This document shows, piece after piece, positions 7,717-15,419 of a DNA stretch of 64,000 nt (positions are counted from its first letter, which is position 1; each line of letters starts with the position of its first letter). Source of the stretch: Mycolicibacterium sp. 018/SC-01/001. GTDB lineage: Bacteria > Actinomycetota > Actinomycetes > Mycobacteriales > Mycobacteriaceae. The position numbers were made by a program, and so were the translations under genes. The stretch covers positions 1 through 64,000 of the forward strand of contig NZ_VKAA01000026.1 of assembly GCF_007096635.1 (NCBI RefSeq), written 5' to 3'. The notes beneath the pieces were generated by a model. It was given only the letters and a program-made list of their open reading frames with translations, had not been told where the DNA came from and made no database searches.

Positions 7717-8949
7717 ATGCCGCTGAGAATGACCGTGCACCGCTACTCGATGGCCCTGCTGAGCTATGCGTTCGCCGCGATCATGGCCGGTACCACGCTG
7801 CCCACCCCGATGTATGCGTTGTTCGCCGAGGAACTCCACTTCCACGTGCTGACGACGACGATCATCTTCGCCGCATACGCCGGCGGGGTGCTCACCGCGC
7901 TGCTGCTGTTCGGCCGCTGGTCCGACGTGGTGGGTCGCCGCCCGATCCTGCTGGCCGGCGTCGCGATGGCCGTGGCCAGCGCCGTGGTGTTCACTCTGGC
8001 CGACTCCGTGCCGGAGCTGCTGGTGGGCCGCGTGCTCTCTGGGTTGTCGGCGGGACTGTTCACCGGGACGGCGACGGCCGCGGTGATCGAGGCGGCGCCG
8101 CCGGCGTGGCGGGGCCGGGCCGCCGCGGTGGCCTCGGTGGTGAACATCGGCGGCCTGGGGCTGGGGCCGGTCCTGGCCGGGGTGCTCGTGCAGTACGCGC
8201 CGAAACCGCTCGATCTGAGCTTCGTCGTGCATCTGGCGCTCGCGGGGGCCGCCGGCGTCGCGGTCCTGTGCGCACGCGAGACCTCACCGCGGCGGGGCCG
8301 ACTGGGGTTGCAGCGCCTGGCCGTGCCCGCCGAGGCGCGCTCGGTGTTCGTGGTGGCCGCGCTGGCGGCCTTCGCCGGGTTCGCCGTGACGGGCCTGTTC
8401 GCGGCTGTCTCGCCGTCGTTCCTGGCCGATGTCGTCGGCATCGGGAACCACGCGCTCGCCGGACTCATCGCCGGCACGATCTTCTTGACGTCCGCCGTCG
8501 CGCAGGTCGCGGCGCGGGCGATGAATCCGGAGCGGGCCGTGGCGTGGGGCTGCGCCATCCTGATCGCGGGCATGGCGACGCTCGCCGTCTCTCTGCACGT
8601 CGGCTCGCTGCCGGGTTTGATCGCCGCGGCCGTCGTCTCCGGTATCGGCCAGGGCATCAGCTTCAGCCGCGGCTTGGCCGCAGTGTCAGAACGCACGCCG
8701 CCCGATCGTCGCGCCGAGGTCAGCTCCACCTACTTCGTCGTCGCGTACGTCGCGATCGCGATCCCCGTGGTCGGCGAGGGCCTGGCCGCCCAGGCATGGG
8801 GATTGCGCACGTCCGGCGTGGTGTTCGCGGTCGCGGTCGCCGTTCTCGCCGCCGGTTGCCTCGTCGCGATCTTGAGTCTTTCTACTCATTCGAAGGACGG
8901 GACGCCGCAACTAGTTTCGGAGCATGAGCCTTCGGACGCAGTTTCCTAG
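7717..8949 (+). CDS. MFS transporter, drug-exporter type
   Basis: A 410-residue, 12-helix major facilitator. Motif A, between helices 2 and 3, reads GRWSDVVGRRP near 68-78, the signature of proton-driven DHA1 exporters, and motif C-like glycine-rich sequence GLGLGPVLAG is found near 149-158. Substrate unknown; this group exports hydrophobic compounds and drugs. Its end overlaps the acyltransferase start by 26 bp, so the two genes are probably cotranscribed, which hints that the exporter could move an acylated product. Confidence 0.88.
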   Translation: MPLRMTVHRYSMALLSYAFAAIMAGTTLPTPMYALFAEELHFHVLTTTIIFAAYAGGVLTALLLFGRWSDVVGRRPILLAGVAMAVASAVVFTLADSVPELLVGRVLSGLSAGLFTGTATAAVIEAAPPAWRGRAAAVASVVNIGGLGLGPVLAGVLVQYAPKPLDLSFVVHLALAGAAGVAVLCARETSPRRGRLGLQRLAVPAEARSVFVVAALAAFAGFAVTGLFAAVSPSFLADVVGIGNHALAGLIAGTIFLTSAVAQVAARAMNPERAVAWGCAILIAGMATLAVSLHVGSLPGLIAAAVVSGIGQGISFSRGLAAVSERTPPDRRAEVSSTYFVVAYVAIAIPVVGEGLAAQAWGLRTSGVVFAVAVAVLAAGCLVAILSLSTHSKDGTPQLVSEHEPSDAVS

Positions 8950-10264
8950 CCCTGCAGAGGTCGAGGCGGCCACCCCGCCGGAGCGGGATCGCGCGATCGA
9001 CGTCATCCGCATCACGGCCCTTGTGGGCGTGGTCGTCGGGCACACCGTGATGGCGACCAGCACGATTCGCGACGGCGTGTTCGTCTGGACCAACCTGTTG
9101 GCGGCCTCACCGGCGCTGCAGGCACTGACGTGGGTCTTCCAGATCATGCCGCTGTTCTTCTTCGCCGGGGTGGCCGCGTCGGTGCAGACGTGGACGCCGG
9201 GTACGAGTTGGGGTGACTGGCTGATGCGCCGCTGCACCCGGCTGTACCGGCCCGTGTTCTCCTACCTCGCGTTCTGGGGCGTGACGCTGGTCGCGGCGAA
9301 ACAGGTGTTGCCGGTGCACGTCTACGAACCCGTGGCCGGCATCTCCATTCAACTGCTGTGGTTCCTCGGCGCCTACGTCCTGGTTCTCGCGACGGTGCCA
9401 CTGCTCGCGCGGATCACCTCGACCCGCCGCTTCGTCGCGACGGTGGCGGTGCTCTACGGTGTCGTGGCCGCGGTCGACGTGCTGCGCGTCGCCGGGGGCG
9501 CGACCACGCTGGGCTATCTGAATTTCGCGATGTGGGTGATCCCCGGCGCATTCGGGGTCGCCTACCGGCGCGGCCTGCTGACCGGTCGCGCCGCGGTGAC
9601 GACGGCGGCGGTCGCGTTCGTCGTCAACGTGGCGCTGGTGGCGTTCGGCCCGTACGAGCTCAGCCTGGTGGGGCTGGAGAGTCAGCACCTGAAGAACATG
9701 ACACCGCCGTCGCTGCTGCTGGCGGGACACGCGATCATGATGTGCGCGTTGGCGATTGCCGCCGCTCCCGCGATCCGACGGTGGGCACGGCGACCGCGGG
9801 TGTGGTGGGCGACGGCCATCGGAAACTCCGGTGCGATGACGCTGTACCTGTGGCACATCCCGCCGCTGCTGGCCATCCACCTGGCGTTCGACTACCTGGG
9901 CGTCCCGCGGTTATACCCCGCCGCGCCGGACTTCCTGCTCGTCTCGCTTCTCCAGGTGGCGATCATGGCGGCTTCGGTGGCCGCGGCGTTCGTCGTGCTC
10001 CGGCCGCTGGAGAACGGCCCGCTTCCGTTCTGGGACGGTGGGCATGTCGCGCGGCCGGGGCCACGCAGTGCCGCGGTGGGCGCACTGTTGTGCCTCACCG
10101 GGGCAGCGACGCTGGCGTCGGTCGGGTGGGGCCTGAAGGATCTGGGCCTCCCGCTGATCGCCGCGATGCTGTGCGCCCTCGGCTGCGCACGGGCACTGGC
10201 CTCCGACGGACGCACGATCACGCGGCCGCGCCGCGAGGTGGCCGGCGCAACGACATCGCCATGA
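8924..10264 (+). CDS. acyltransferase-3 family integral membrane protein
   Basis: A 446-residue protein with about ten helices and the acyltransferase-3 (OafA/NodX) opening: RDRAIDVIRITALVGVVVGH near 22-41, where the Arg and His are the conserved polar pair. LWFLGAYVLV near 146-155 and YLWHIPPLL near 307-315 are also typical. These enzymes move acetyl or longer acyl groups onto sugars or lipids at the membrane. The ATG lies inside the MFS gene end (26-bp overlap). Its 3-prime end overlaps the convergent desaturase gene by 47 bp. The acceptor cannot be told from sequence. Confidence 0.88.
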   Translation: MSLRTQFPSPAEVEAATPPERDRAIDVIRITALVGVVVGHTVMATSTIRDGVFVWTNLLAASPALQALTWVFQIMPLFFFAGVAASVQTWTPGTSWGDWLMRRCTRLYRPVFSYLAFWGVTLVAAKQVLPVHVYEPVAGISIQLLWFLGAYVLVLATVPLLARITSTRRFVATVAVLYGVVAAVDVLRVAGGATTLGYLNFAMWVIPGAFGVAYRRGLLTGRAAVTTAAVAFVVNVALVAFGPYELSLVGLESQHLKNMTPPSLLLAGHAIMMCALAIAAAPAIRRWARRPRVWWATAIGNSGAMTLYLWHIPPLLAIHLAFDYLGVPRLYPAAPDFLLVSLLQVAIMAASVAAAFVVLRPLENGPLPFWDGGHVARPGPRSAAVGALLCLTGAATLASVGWGLKDLGLPLIAAMLCALGCARALASDGRTITRPRREVAGATTSP

Positions 10265-11303
10265 TGGTCCGCTGGACTTGGAGGAACTGGCGCCGCAGCG
10301 GACCGCTCGTGTAGGGCAGGTCGTACTTGTCGCACAGGGCACGCACCCGGGCCGCGATCTGCGGGTAGCGCCGGCTGGGCAGATCGGGGAACAGATGGTG
10401 CTCGATCTGATAGCACAGGTGCCCGCTGGCCACCGCCATCAGGGGCCCGGCGTCGAAGTTGGCCGAACCGAGCATCTGCCGCAGATACCAGTCCGCCCGG
10501 GTCTCGCCCTCGATGGCCTCGGGCGCGAAGATCCCGACCCCGTCGGCGAAATGACCGCAGACGATGACGATGTAGGTCCAGAGATTGCGAAACACGTTGG
10601 CGGACAACGAACACATCAACGTCGATCGCCAGCGTCGACCCGACAGTGCGGGAAAGATCGCATAGTCCTTGACCAGCTGGCGGGCGATCTTGCCACCGAA
10701 CGCCGCGCACGCGGTCCGCCTGCCGCGGGGATCCGAGGCGCGCCGGATCGCGGCGTCGAGGTCGTACAGCGCGATCGCCCACTCGAAAGTCGCTGCCAGG
10801 AGCAGGTTCTGGGCGGGTTGCGCGAGGTGGCGCGCGGACCACGGCTGTTCCTGGGTGACGCGCAGGATCGAGAACCCGATGTCGTCGTCCATGCCGAGGA
10901 CGTTGGTGAAGACGTGATGGCGGTAGTTGTGGGCGTAACGCCATTGCGCCGACGCGCCGACCATGTCCCATTCCCACGTACTCGAGTGGATCTCGGGGTC
11001 GTTCATCCAGTCCCACTGCCCGTGGGAGATGTTGTGGCCGAGCTCCATGTTCTCGAGGCATTTTGCGGCCGCCAACCCTGCTGTCCCGAGCCATCGGCCG
11101 GTGCGCCAGGGGCTGAGCAGGATGGCGGCCCTGGCCGCGACGTCCAGACTGCGTTGAATCCGGATGAGGCGGTGGATGTAATCGGCGTCGCGTGCGCCGA
11201 GCGAATCCTGGATGTCGCTGCGCACCGCGTCGAGTTCGGCGCCGATGGCCTCGATGTCGGCGCGGTCGAGATGGGCGTACGCGCCGATGTCGGAGATGGC
11301 CAT
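10218..11303 (-). CDS. DesA3-like membrane fatty acid desaturase
   Basis: A 361-residue di-iron desaturase with three His boxes: H90-N-I-S-H94, H125-N-Y-R-H129-H130 and QIEHHLFPDLP near the C terminus. The surrounding sequence, for example HGQWDWMNDPEIHSSTWEWDM, closely recalls M. tuberculosis DesA3, the stearoyl-CoA delta-9 desaturase. The start at ATG 11303 (MAISDIGAYAHL) matches the DesA3 N terminus; a GTG at 11339 would add 12 residues. The C terminus is shorter than DesA3 by about 65 residues, lacking its basic tail, so it is probably a paralog. It needs an oxidoreductase partner, not encoded next door. Convergent overlap with the acyltransferase is 47 bp. Confidence 0.92.
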   Translation of the reverse strand: MAISDIGAYAHLDRADIEAIGAELDAVRSDIQDSLGARDADYIHRLIRIQRSLDVAARAAILLSPWRTGRWLGTAGLAAAKCLENMELGHNISHGQWDWMNDPEIHSSTWEWDMVGASAQWRYAHNYRHHVFTNVLGMDDDIGFSILRVTQEQPWSARHLAQPAQNLLLAATFEWAIALYDLDAAIRRASDPRGRRTACAAFGGKIARQLVKDYAIFPALSGRRWRSTLMCSLSANVFRNLWTYIVIVCGHFADGVGIFAPEAIEGETRADWYLRQMLGSANFDAGPLMAVASGHLCYQIEHHLFPDLPSRRYPQIAARVRALCDKYDLPYTSGPLRRQFLQVQRTIMAMSLRRPPRGAAA

Positions 11304-11394
11304 ACAGCCACAGTCCGCACGACGCGGCCGTGTCACCACCCGGGGTGCGTGACGTCCCCGATTCGTAAGATTTGGCGACGTCGGGCGAAGCGCA

Positions 11395-11419
11395 GAAATA
11401 GCTTCCGATCAGCTATTTC
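11395..11419. promoter_or_regulatory. AT-rich inverted repeat upstream of the desaturase
   Basis: GAAATAGCT and AGCTATTTC form a perfect 9-bp inverted repeat with a 7-nt centre, 92-116 bp upstream of the desaturase start. AT-rich dyads of this size in a GC-rich genome are usually operators. The desaturase is the likely target, by analogy with TetR control of desA3. Confidence 0.45.
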
Positions 11420-11524
11420 AGCACCTACGATAATGTACAGCAACGTCGCAGCAACACCATCTGACGCAGCCAAGGTGCCGAATTCCGCGCACGACGGCGC
11501 GGTGCGAGCACCAGGGACGGGGGG

Positions 11525-11716
11525 CTAACCGCTCTTGCGGCGGAACTCGCGGCGGTTCTCCACGGGGCCGTGCGCCCGGGGTTGCTTCGTCCCTCCGTCG
11601 CGATGGGCGGAGCCGCCGCCGGCCTGGGCCTTCTTGCGCTCCAGCGCCTCACGGAACTTGCGCTTGTTGTCGTCCTCGGGAGTATCCGACGACCCGGCCG
11701 ACCCTTGGGATGCCAT
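11525..11716 (-). CDS. DUF5302 family small protein
   Basis: A 63-residue hydrophilic protein: a disordered Ser/Gly N terminus, a charged helix (DDNKRKFREALERKKAQAGGG, about 15-35) and a basic tail ending in REFRRKSG. This is the DUF5302 pattern found widely in actinobacteria, of unknown role. A TAGGCT hexamer (plus strand 11724-11729) lies 7 nt before the ATG, so the message is likely leaderless. The neighbours on the same strand are separate units. Confidence 0.8.
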   Translation of the reverse strand: MASQGSAGSSDTPEDDNKRKFREALERKKAQAGGGSAHRDGGTKQPRAHGPVENRREFRRKSG

Positions 11717-11723
11717 GCGGGTA

Positions 11724-11729
11724 AGCCTA
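11724..11729 (-). promoter_or_regulatory. -10 hexamer of leaderless DUF5302 gene
   Basis: TAGGCT on the minus strand, 7 nt before ATG 11716. The spacing puts the transcript start on the start codon. Confidence 0.5.
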
Positions 11730-11746
11730 ACCGCTCACGGCGCCGC

Positions 11747-12190
11747 TCAGCGCTTGCCGGGCGGCAAGCCGTACAGGTGGCTGATGGGTAGCCGCATCAG
11801 CACCCGCCGGTCGTGGACCATCGCTCGGCGGTAGTCGTCCCAGTCGGGGTGCTCCCCCGCGATCTCACGGTAGAGCGCGACGAGGCCGGCCACAGTCTCG
11901 TCGTTCGGGTCCGCAGCCGGCGGGGTGAGCACGGCGTCGCCCTCGGCCACCGCGTAGGCCCAGCCGTCGTCAGAGCTGACGTGGACGGCCGCGCGCGGAT
12001 CCCGGCGCAGGTTGCGGGTCTTGGCCCGCGGCTCCGTGATCGACACGGAGATCGTCAGCGTGCGCGGGTCGAAGTGGTAGGTGACGTTGGACAGCTGCGG
12101 TCGGCCGTCGCGTTTGAGGGTGGCCAGCACGCCGAGCGAGTTCCCGGCGATCAGCGCCAGCAGCTTGTCGTCGAAAACATCGCGTGTCAT
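11747..12190 (-). CDS. Rv1155-like F420-binding PPOX-class protein
   Basis: A 147-residue split-barrel flavin/deazaflavin protein. The opening VFDDKLLALIAGNSLGVLATLKRDGRPQLSNVTYHFDP and the middle TEPRAKTRNLRRDPRA recall M. tuberculosis Rv1155 very closely, a structurally known F420-binding protein of 147 residues. It probably reduces a substrate with F420H2. ATG 12190 is preferred over GTG 12193 because TACCCT lies exactly 6 nt before it and gives the same length as Rv1155. Its stop is followed at 31 bp by the DUF5302 start. Confidence 0.93.
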   Translation of the reverse strand: MTRDVFDDKLLALIAGNSLGVLATLKRDGRPQLSNVTYHFDPRTLTISVSITEPRAKTRNLRRDPRAAVHVSSDDGWAYAVAEGDAVLTPPAADPNDETVAGLVALYREIAGEHPDWDDYRRAMVHDRRVLMRLPISHLYGLPPGKR

Positions 12191-12196
12191 CACCTG

Positions 12197-12202
12197 AGGG
12201 TA
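12197..12202 (-). promoter_or_regulatory. -10 hexamer of leaderless Rv1155-like gene
   Basis: TACCCT on the minus strand, 6 nt before ATG 12190. It decides between the GTG and ATG starts. Confidence 0.5.
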
Positions 12203-12266
12203 CGTCGGCGACGGAAAGTGGAATGATCGAACAGGTGGACCGACCGATCAGAGCCGAGGGCGCGCC

Positions 12267-12785
12267 GTGACCAGATATGCGGCACTGCTGCGCGGGGTGA
12301 ACGTCGGCGGAGTGAAGTTGACGATGCCAGGCGTCGCGCGTGCCCTTTCCGACGCCGGCTTCACCGAGGTCGAGACCGTGCTGGCGACGGGCAACGTCCT
12401 GCTGAGCAGCAGGGCGGGCTCCGCAGGCGTGCGGAAGAAGGCCGAGAAGGCGCTGCGCGACGAGTTCGGTTACGACGCTTGGGTTCTGGTCTACGATCTC
12501 GACACGCTGGCCGAGATCTCGGCGGCCTATCCGTTTCCGCGGGAGCGCAACGGCCACCAGTCCTACGTCACGTTCGTCAGTGACGCCGAGGTGTTCGACG
12601 AACTGGCGGGCCTCGAGGCCGGGCGCGGTGAGAAGATCGGCGCCGGCGACGGGGTCATCTACTGGCAGGTGCCCAAGGGGTCGACGCTGGACAGCACGGT
12701 CGGCAAGACGATGGGCGACAAGCGCTTCAAACCGTCGACCACCACCCGGAATCTGCGCACCATCGACAAGTTGCTCGCACGCTGA
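12267..12785 (+). CDS. DUF1697 family protein
   Basis: A 172-residue protein with the DUF1697 signature: YAALLRGVNVGG at 4-15, GFTEVETVLATGNVLLSS at about 31-48, and VGKTMGDKRFKPSTTTRNLRT near the end. DUF1697 proteins are cytoplasmic and widespread in actinobacteria; their function is unknown. The start is GTG 12267. It is followed after 16 bp by the methyltransferase gene and is probably in one unit with it. It is divergent from the Rv1155-like gene. Confidence 0.9.
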   Translation: MTRYAALLRGVNVGGVKLTMPGVARALSDAGFTEVETVLATGNVLLSSRAGSAGVRKKAEKALRDEFGYDAWVLVYDLDTLAEISAAYPFPRERNGHQSYVTFVSDAEVFDELAGLEAGRGEKIGAGDGVIYWQVPKGSTLDSTVGKTMGDKRFKPSTTTRNLRTIDKLLAR

Positions 12786-12801
12786 CCAAGGAGCATCGCA
12801 G

Positions 12802-13647
12802 ATGTCACGATCACCGAAACACGCGCCCGATCTGACCGGGGTGTCGGAGACCGCGTTGATGACCCTGGCGGTCCGCGCGACAGAGGCTCGCCGACCCGAC
12901 GGGATCATCGACGACCCGATGGCCATCCTCCTGATGGACTCGATCGACGCCGACTTCGCCAAGTTCGGTTTCACCCGCCGGCAGGACATGGCGTTGCGGG
13001 CCAACCTGTTCGACCACTACACGCGCCGCTATCTGCGTGATCACCCGAAGGCGACGGTGGTGGCTCTGGCCGAGGGCCTCCAGACCAGTTTCTACCGCCT
13101 CGACACCACCGGCGGTGTCGGCCACGACTTCTCGTGGCTCAGCGTCGACCTCCCACCGATGATCGAGCTCCGCAAGGCCATCCTGCCGGGGTCCGACCGC
13201 ATCACCGAATGCGCACAGTCCGCGCTCGACTTCAGCTGGATGGACAGAGTCGACGCCGGCAACACCGCCGACGACGGCGTCTTCATCACGGCCGAAGGGC
13301 TGCTGATGTACCTGCAGCCCGAGGAGGCGATGTCGATCATCCGCGAGTGCGCGGCCCGCTTTCCCGGCGGCCAGATGATCTTCGATCTGCCGCCGTCGGG
13401 GTTCGCGGCACTGGCTCGCCGCGGGATGCGCACCTCGCTGCGCTATCGCGTTCCGCCGATGCCGTTTTCGCTGACCGTCGCCGAGGCCGCCGACCTCGTC
13501 AACACCGTGCCCGGGGTGCGCGCGGTGCACGACCTGCCCGCCGAGCCCGCCCGGGGACGTCTGCTCAACGCGCTGCTGTGGACGTGGCAACGGCTTCCAC
13601 TGCTGGACCCGCTGCGGCCGCTGACCACGCTGCTCGAATTCGGCTGA
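12802..13647 (+). CDS. LCM-family SAM-dependent methyltransferase (Rv1153c-like)
   Basis: A 281-residue enzyme of the leucine carboxyl methyltransferase-like family common in mycobacteria. Visible are the N-terminal SETALMTLAVRATEARRPDGIIDDPMA block, a SAM-binding region at about 80-110 (VVALAEGLQTSFYRLD) and the EGLLMYL strand (about 160-166). It transfers methyl from SAM to a carboxyl or hydroxyl group; substrate unknown. In H37Rv the gene omt (Rv1153c) has the same neighbours. The AAGGAG ribosome site at 12788-12793 fixes ATG 12802. Confidence 0.88.
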   Translation: MSRSPKHAPDLTGVSETALMTLAVRATEARRPDGIIDDPMAILLMDSIDADFAKFGFTRRQDMALRANLFDHYTRRYLRDHPKATVVALAEGLQTSFYRLDTTGGVGHDFSWLSVDLPPMIELRKAILPGSDRITECAQSALDFSWMDRVDAGNTADDGVFITAEGLLMYLQPEEAMSIIRECAARFPGGQMIFDLPPSGFAALARRGMRTSLRYRVPPMPFSLTVAEAADLVNTVPGVRAVHDLPAEPARGRLLNALLWTWQRLPLLDPLRPLTTLLEFG

Positions 13648-14031
13648 TCAGCCGAAGGCCGCCTCCACGTAGCGCAGCGCCTGACCTTTGCCGACCCCCA
13701 GCGCCCGGGCCGCCGACACGTAGGTGTGCGCGGCGCTGGCCAGCGCTGAGTCGGCCGGGTCGGAACTGGCGACGAACGTGCCGAACCGGCCGCGGGTTTC
13801 CAGGATGCCCGCGGCTTCCAGTTCGCGATATGCCCGGGCCACGGTGTTGACCGCCAGACCGAGTTGACCGGCGAGTTCCCGCACCGTGGGCAGACGAGTG
13901 CCGGGGGTGAGCCGGCCGTCCCGGATTCCTTCGATGATCTGCGTCCTGAGCTGGTCGAACAGCGGCCGGGCAGCCTGCGTGTCGACGTGCACCCAATCCC
14001 CCAGCTCGGCCACGTGCTCAGTATCGCTCAC
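13648..14031 (-). CDS. GntR (YtrA-type) transcriptional regulator
   Basis: A 127-residue regulator: a GntR winged helix-turn-helix (about 22-90; ARPLFDQLRTQIIEGI, TRLPTVRELAGQLGLAVNTVARAYRELEAAGILETRGRFGTF) and a short C-terminal helical tail, as in the YtrA subgroup, which has no large effector domain. The same pair, a GntR gene divergent from a sirtuin gene, is found in H37Rv as Rv1152/Rv1151c. The GTG start leaves 18 bp to the sirtuin start, so the regulator probably controls both genes from this tiny gap. Confidence 0.92.
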   Translation of the reverse strand: MSDTEHVAELGDWVHVDTQAARPLFDQLRTQIIEGIRDGRLTPGTRLPTVRELAGQLGLAVNTVARAYRELEAAGILETRGRFGTFVASSDPADSALASAAHTYVSAARALGVGKGQALRYVEAAFG

Positions 14032-14037
14032 TGCGGC

Positions 14038-14043
14038 TAGTTT
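14038..14043 (+). promoter_or_regulatory. -10 hexamer of leaderless sirtuin gene
   Basis: TAGTTT lies 6 nt before GTG 14050, within the 18-bp gap between the divergent starts. The -35 region of this promoter must lie inside the GntR coding sequence. Confidence 0.5.
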
Positions 14044-14049
14044 GGTGGG

Positions 14050-14766
14050 GTGCAAGTGACGGTGTTCAGTGGCGCCGGGATCTCGGCCGAAAGCGGTGTG
14101 CCGACGTTCCGGGACGTCGAGACCGGGTTGTGGGCGCAGGTCGATCCCTACGAGATCTCGAGCTCGCAGGGGTGGCAGGCGCATCCGGACCGGGTGTGGG
14201 CGTGGTATCTGTGGCGCCACCACATGATGGCCGCCGTCGCACCCAACGACGCCCACCGCGCCGTCGCGGCCTGGCAGGATCACGCCGACGTGCACGTCGT
14301 CACCCAGAACGTCGACGACCTGCACGAGCGCGCGGGCAGCACGAAGGTCTATCACGTGCACGGAAGCCTGTTCGAATTCCATTGCGACAGTTGTGGAACG
14401 CCGTACCCCGACGAGGTGCCCGACATGCCGGAGCCGGTCGAATCCGTCGACCCGCCGCACTGCGGGGTCTGCGGGGGACTGATCAGGCCCAACGTGGTGT
14501 GGTTCGGCGAGTCGCTGCCCGACCGGGCGTGGCAGCAGTCGGTGGACGCGGTCATCGGCGCCGACGTCGTGGTGGTGGTCGGGACGTCGTCGGTGGTCTA
14601 TCCGGCGGCCGGGCTGCCCGAGCTGGCGGTGGCCAGGGGTACCCCCGTGATCGAGGTGAATCCGGAGCCGACGCCGCTGTCGAGCAGCGCCACGGTGTCG
14701 CTGCGCGAGAAGGCGGGCATCGCGCTGCCGGGCCTTCTGCAGCGGCTCCCCGCTCTGATCGGTTAG
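14050..14766 (+). CDS. class III sirtuin, NAD-dependent protein deacylase (Rv1151c-like)
   Basis: A 238-residue Sir2 protein. It has the NAD motifs FSGAGISAESGVPTFRD (6-22) and TQNVDDLHERAGS (85-97), catalytic H104 in VHGSLF, and a zinc knuckle C112/C115/C138/C141. Y53 and R56 form the YxxR pair that class III enzymes (SIRT5, CobB) use to bind succinyl and malonyl lysine, so removal of acidic acyl groups as well as acetyl is likely. In mycobacteria the family controls acyl-CoA enzymes such as acetyl-CoA synthetase. The message appears leaderless. The end overlaps the convergent methyltransferase gene by 4 bp. Confidence 0.95.
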   Translation: MQVTVFSGAGISAESGVPTFRDVETGLWAQVDPYEISSSQGWQAHPDRVWAWYLWRHHMMAAVAPNDAHRAVAAWQDHADVHVVTQNVDDLHERAGSTKVYHVHGSLFEFHCDSCGTPYPDEVPDMPEPVESVDPPHCGVCGGLIRPNVVWFGESLPDRAWQQSVDAVIGADVVVVVGTSSVVYPAAGLPELAVARGTPVIEVNPEPTPLSSSATVSLREKAGIALPGLLQRLPALIG

Positions 14767-15398
14767 GCCGCCGGCTTCACCGCCCGCCCGATCGCGAACT
14801 CGGCGACCGGCAGCGGCACCCAGCGGGGCAGCGTCCATTCTCGCCGCTGCCCTTCCAGGCGGAACCCGGCCGCGGCGATCGTCTCCTCGGTGTGGCGATG
14901 GCTGTGGCAATTGCCCGCCAGCCGCGGCCACATCGTCGCGTCGGCGATCGTCTGCAGCCCGGCTCTGGCTCCGGAGCCGGCGACATGCTCCAGGTAGCGC
15001 ATCTCGCCGCCGGGCTTGAGCTGCGAGAACAGTTGTGCGACAACCTCACCCGGATTCTCGACCGAGCACAGCACCAGGGAGCACACCACGGCGTCGAAGC
15101 GCTCACCGGCGCCGAATCCTTCGACCGTGTCGGCGGTGAGAGTGACGGGCACCGGGGCCAGCGTGGCCGCGTGCCCGGCGACCTCGGCGAGCCTGCGCTC
15201 GGGTTCGACGGCGACGACCTCGGTGACCGTGGCGGGATAGAACGCGAAGTTCGTTCCGGTGCCTGCGCCGACCTCGAGCACGCGGCCCGTCAGCCCGGCC
15301 AGATTCTCCCGGCGCAGGCGTCTCAGCGATTCCGGTTCGCGGGCCGACATCACCGTCCACATGCGAGCGAAGAACGGATGATCGACAGTGGTGGCCAT
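14763..15398 (-). CDS. class I SAM-dependent methyltransferase (Rv1147-like)
   Basis: A 211-residue enzyme with the Rossmann methyltransferase fold: motif I VLEVGAGTGTNFAFYP at about 40-55, motif II VVAVEP, and motif IV DAVVCSLVLCSVENP near 100-114, plus a C-terminal part typical of METTL7/PmtA-like small-molecule or lipid methyltransferases. The strong AGGAGGAG ribosome site just upstream fixes ATG 15398. It is 22 bp downstream of the MmpL gene on the same strand, and may be in one operon with it. Confidence 0.88.
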   Translation of the reverse strand: MATTVDHPFFARMWTVMSAREPESLRRLRRENLAGLTGRVLEVGAGTGTNFAFYPATVTEVVAVEPERRLAEVAGHAATLAPVPVTLTADTVEGFGAGERFDAVVCSLVLCSVENPGEVVAQLFSQLKPGGEMRYLEHVAGSGARAGLQTIADATMWPRLAGNCHSHRHTEETIAAAGFRLEGQRREWTLPRWVPLPVAEFAIGRAVKPAA

Positions 15399-15419
15399 CG
15401 GCGAACTCCTCCTGCGCGG

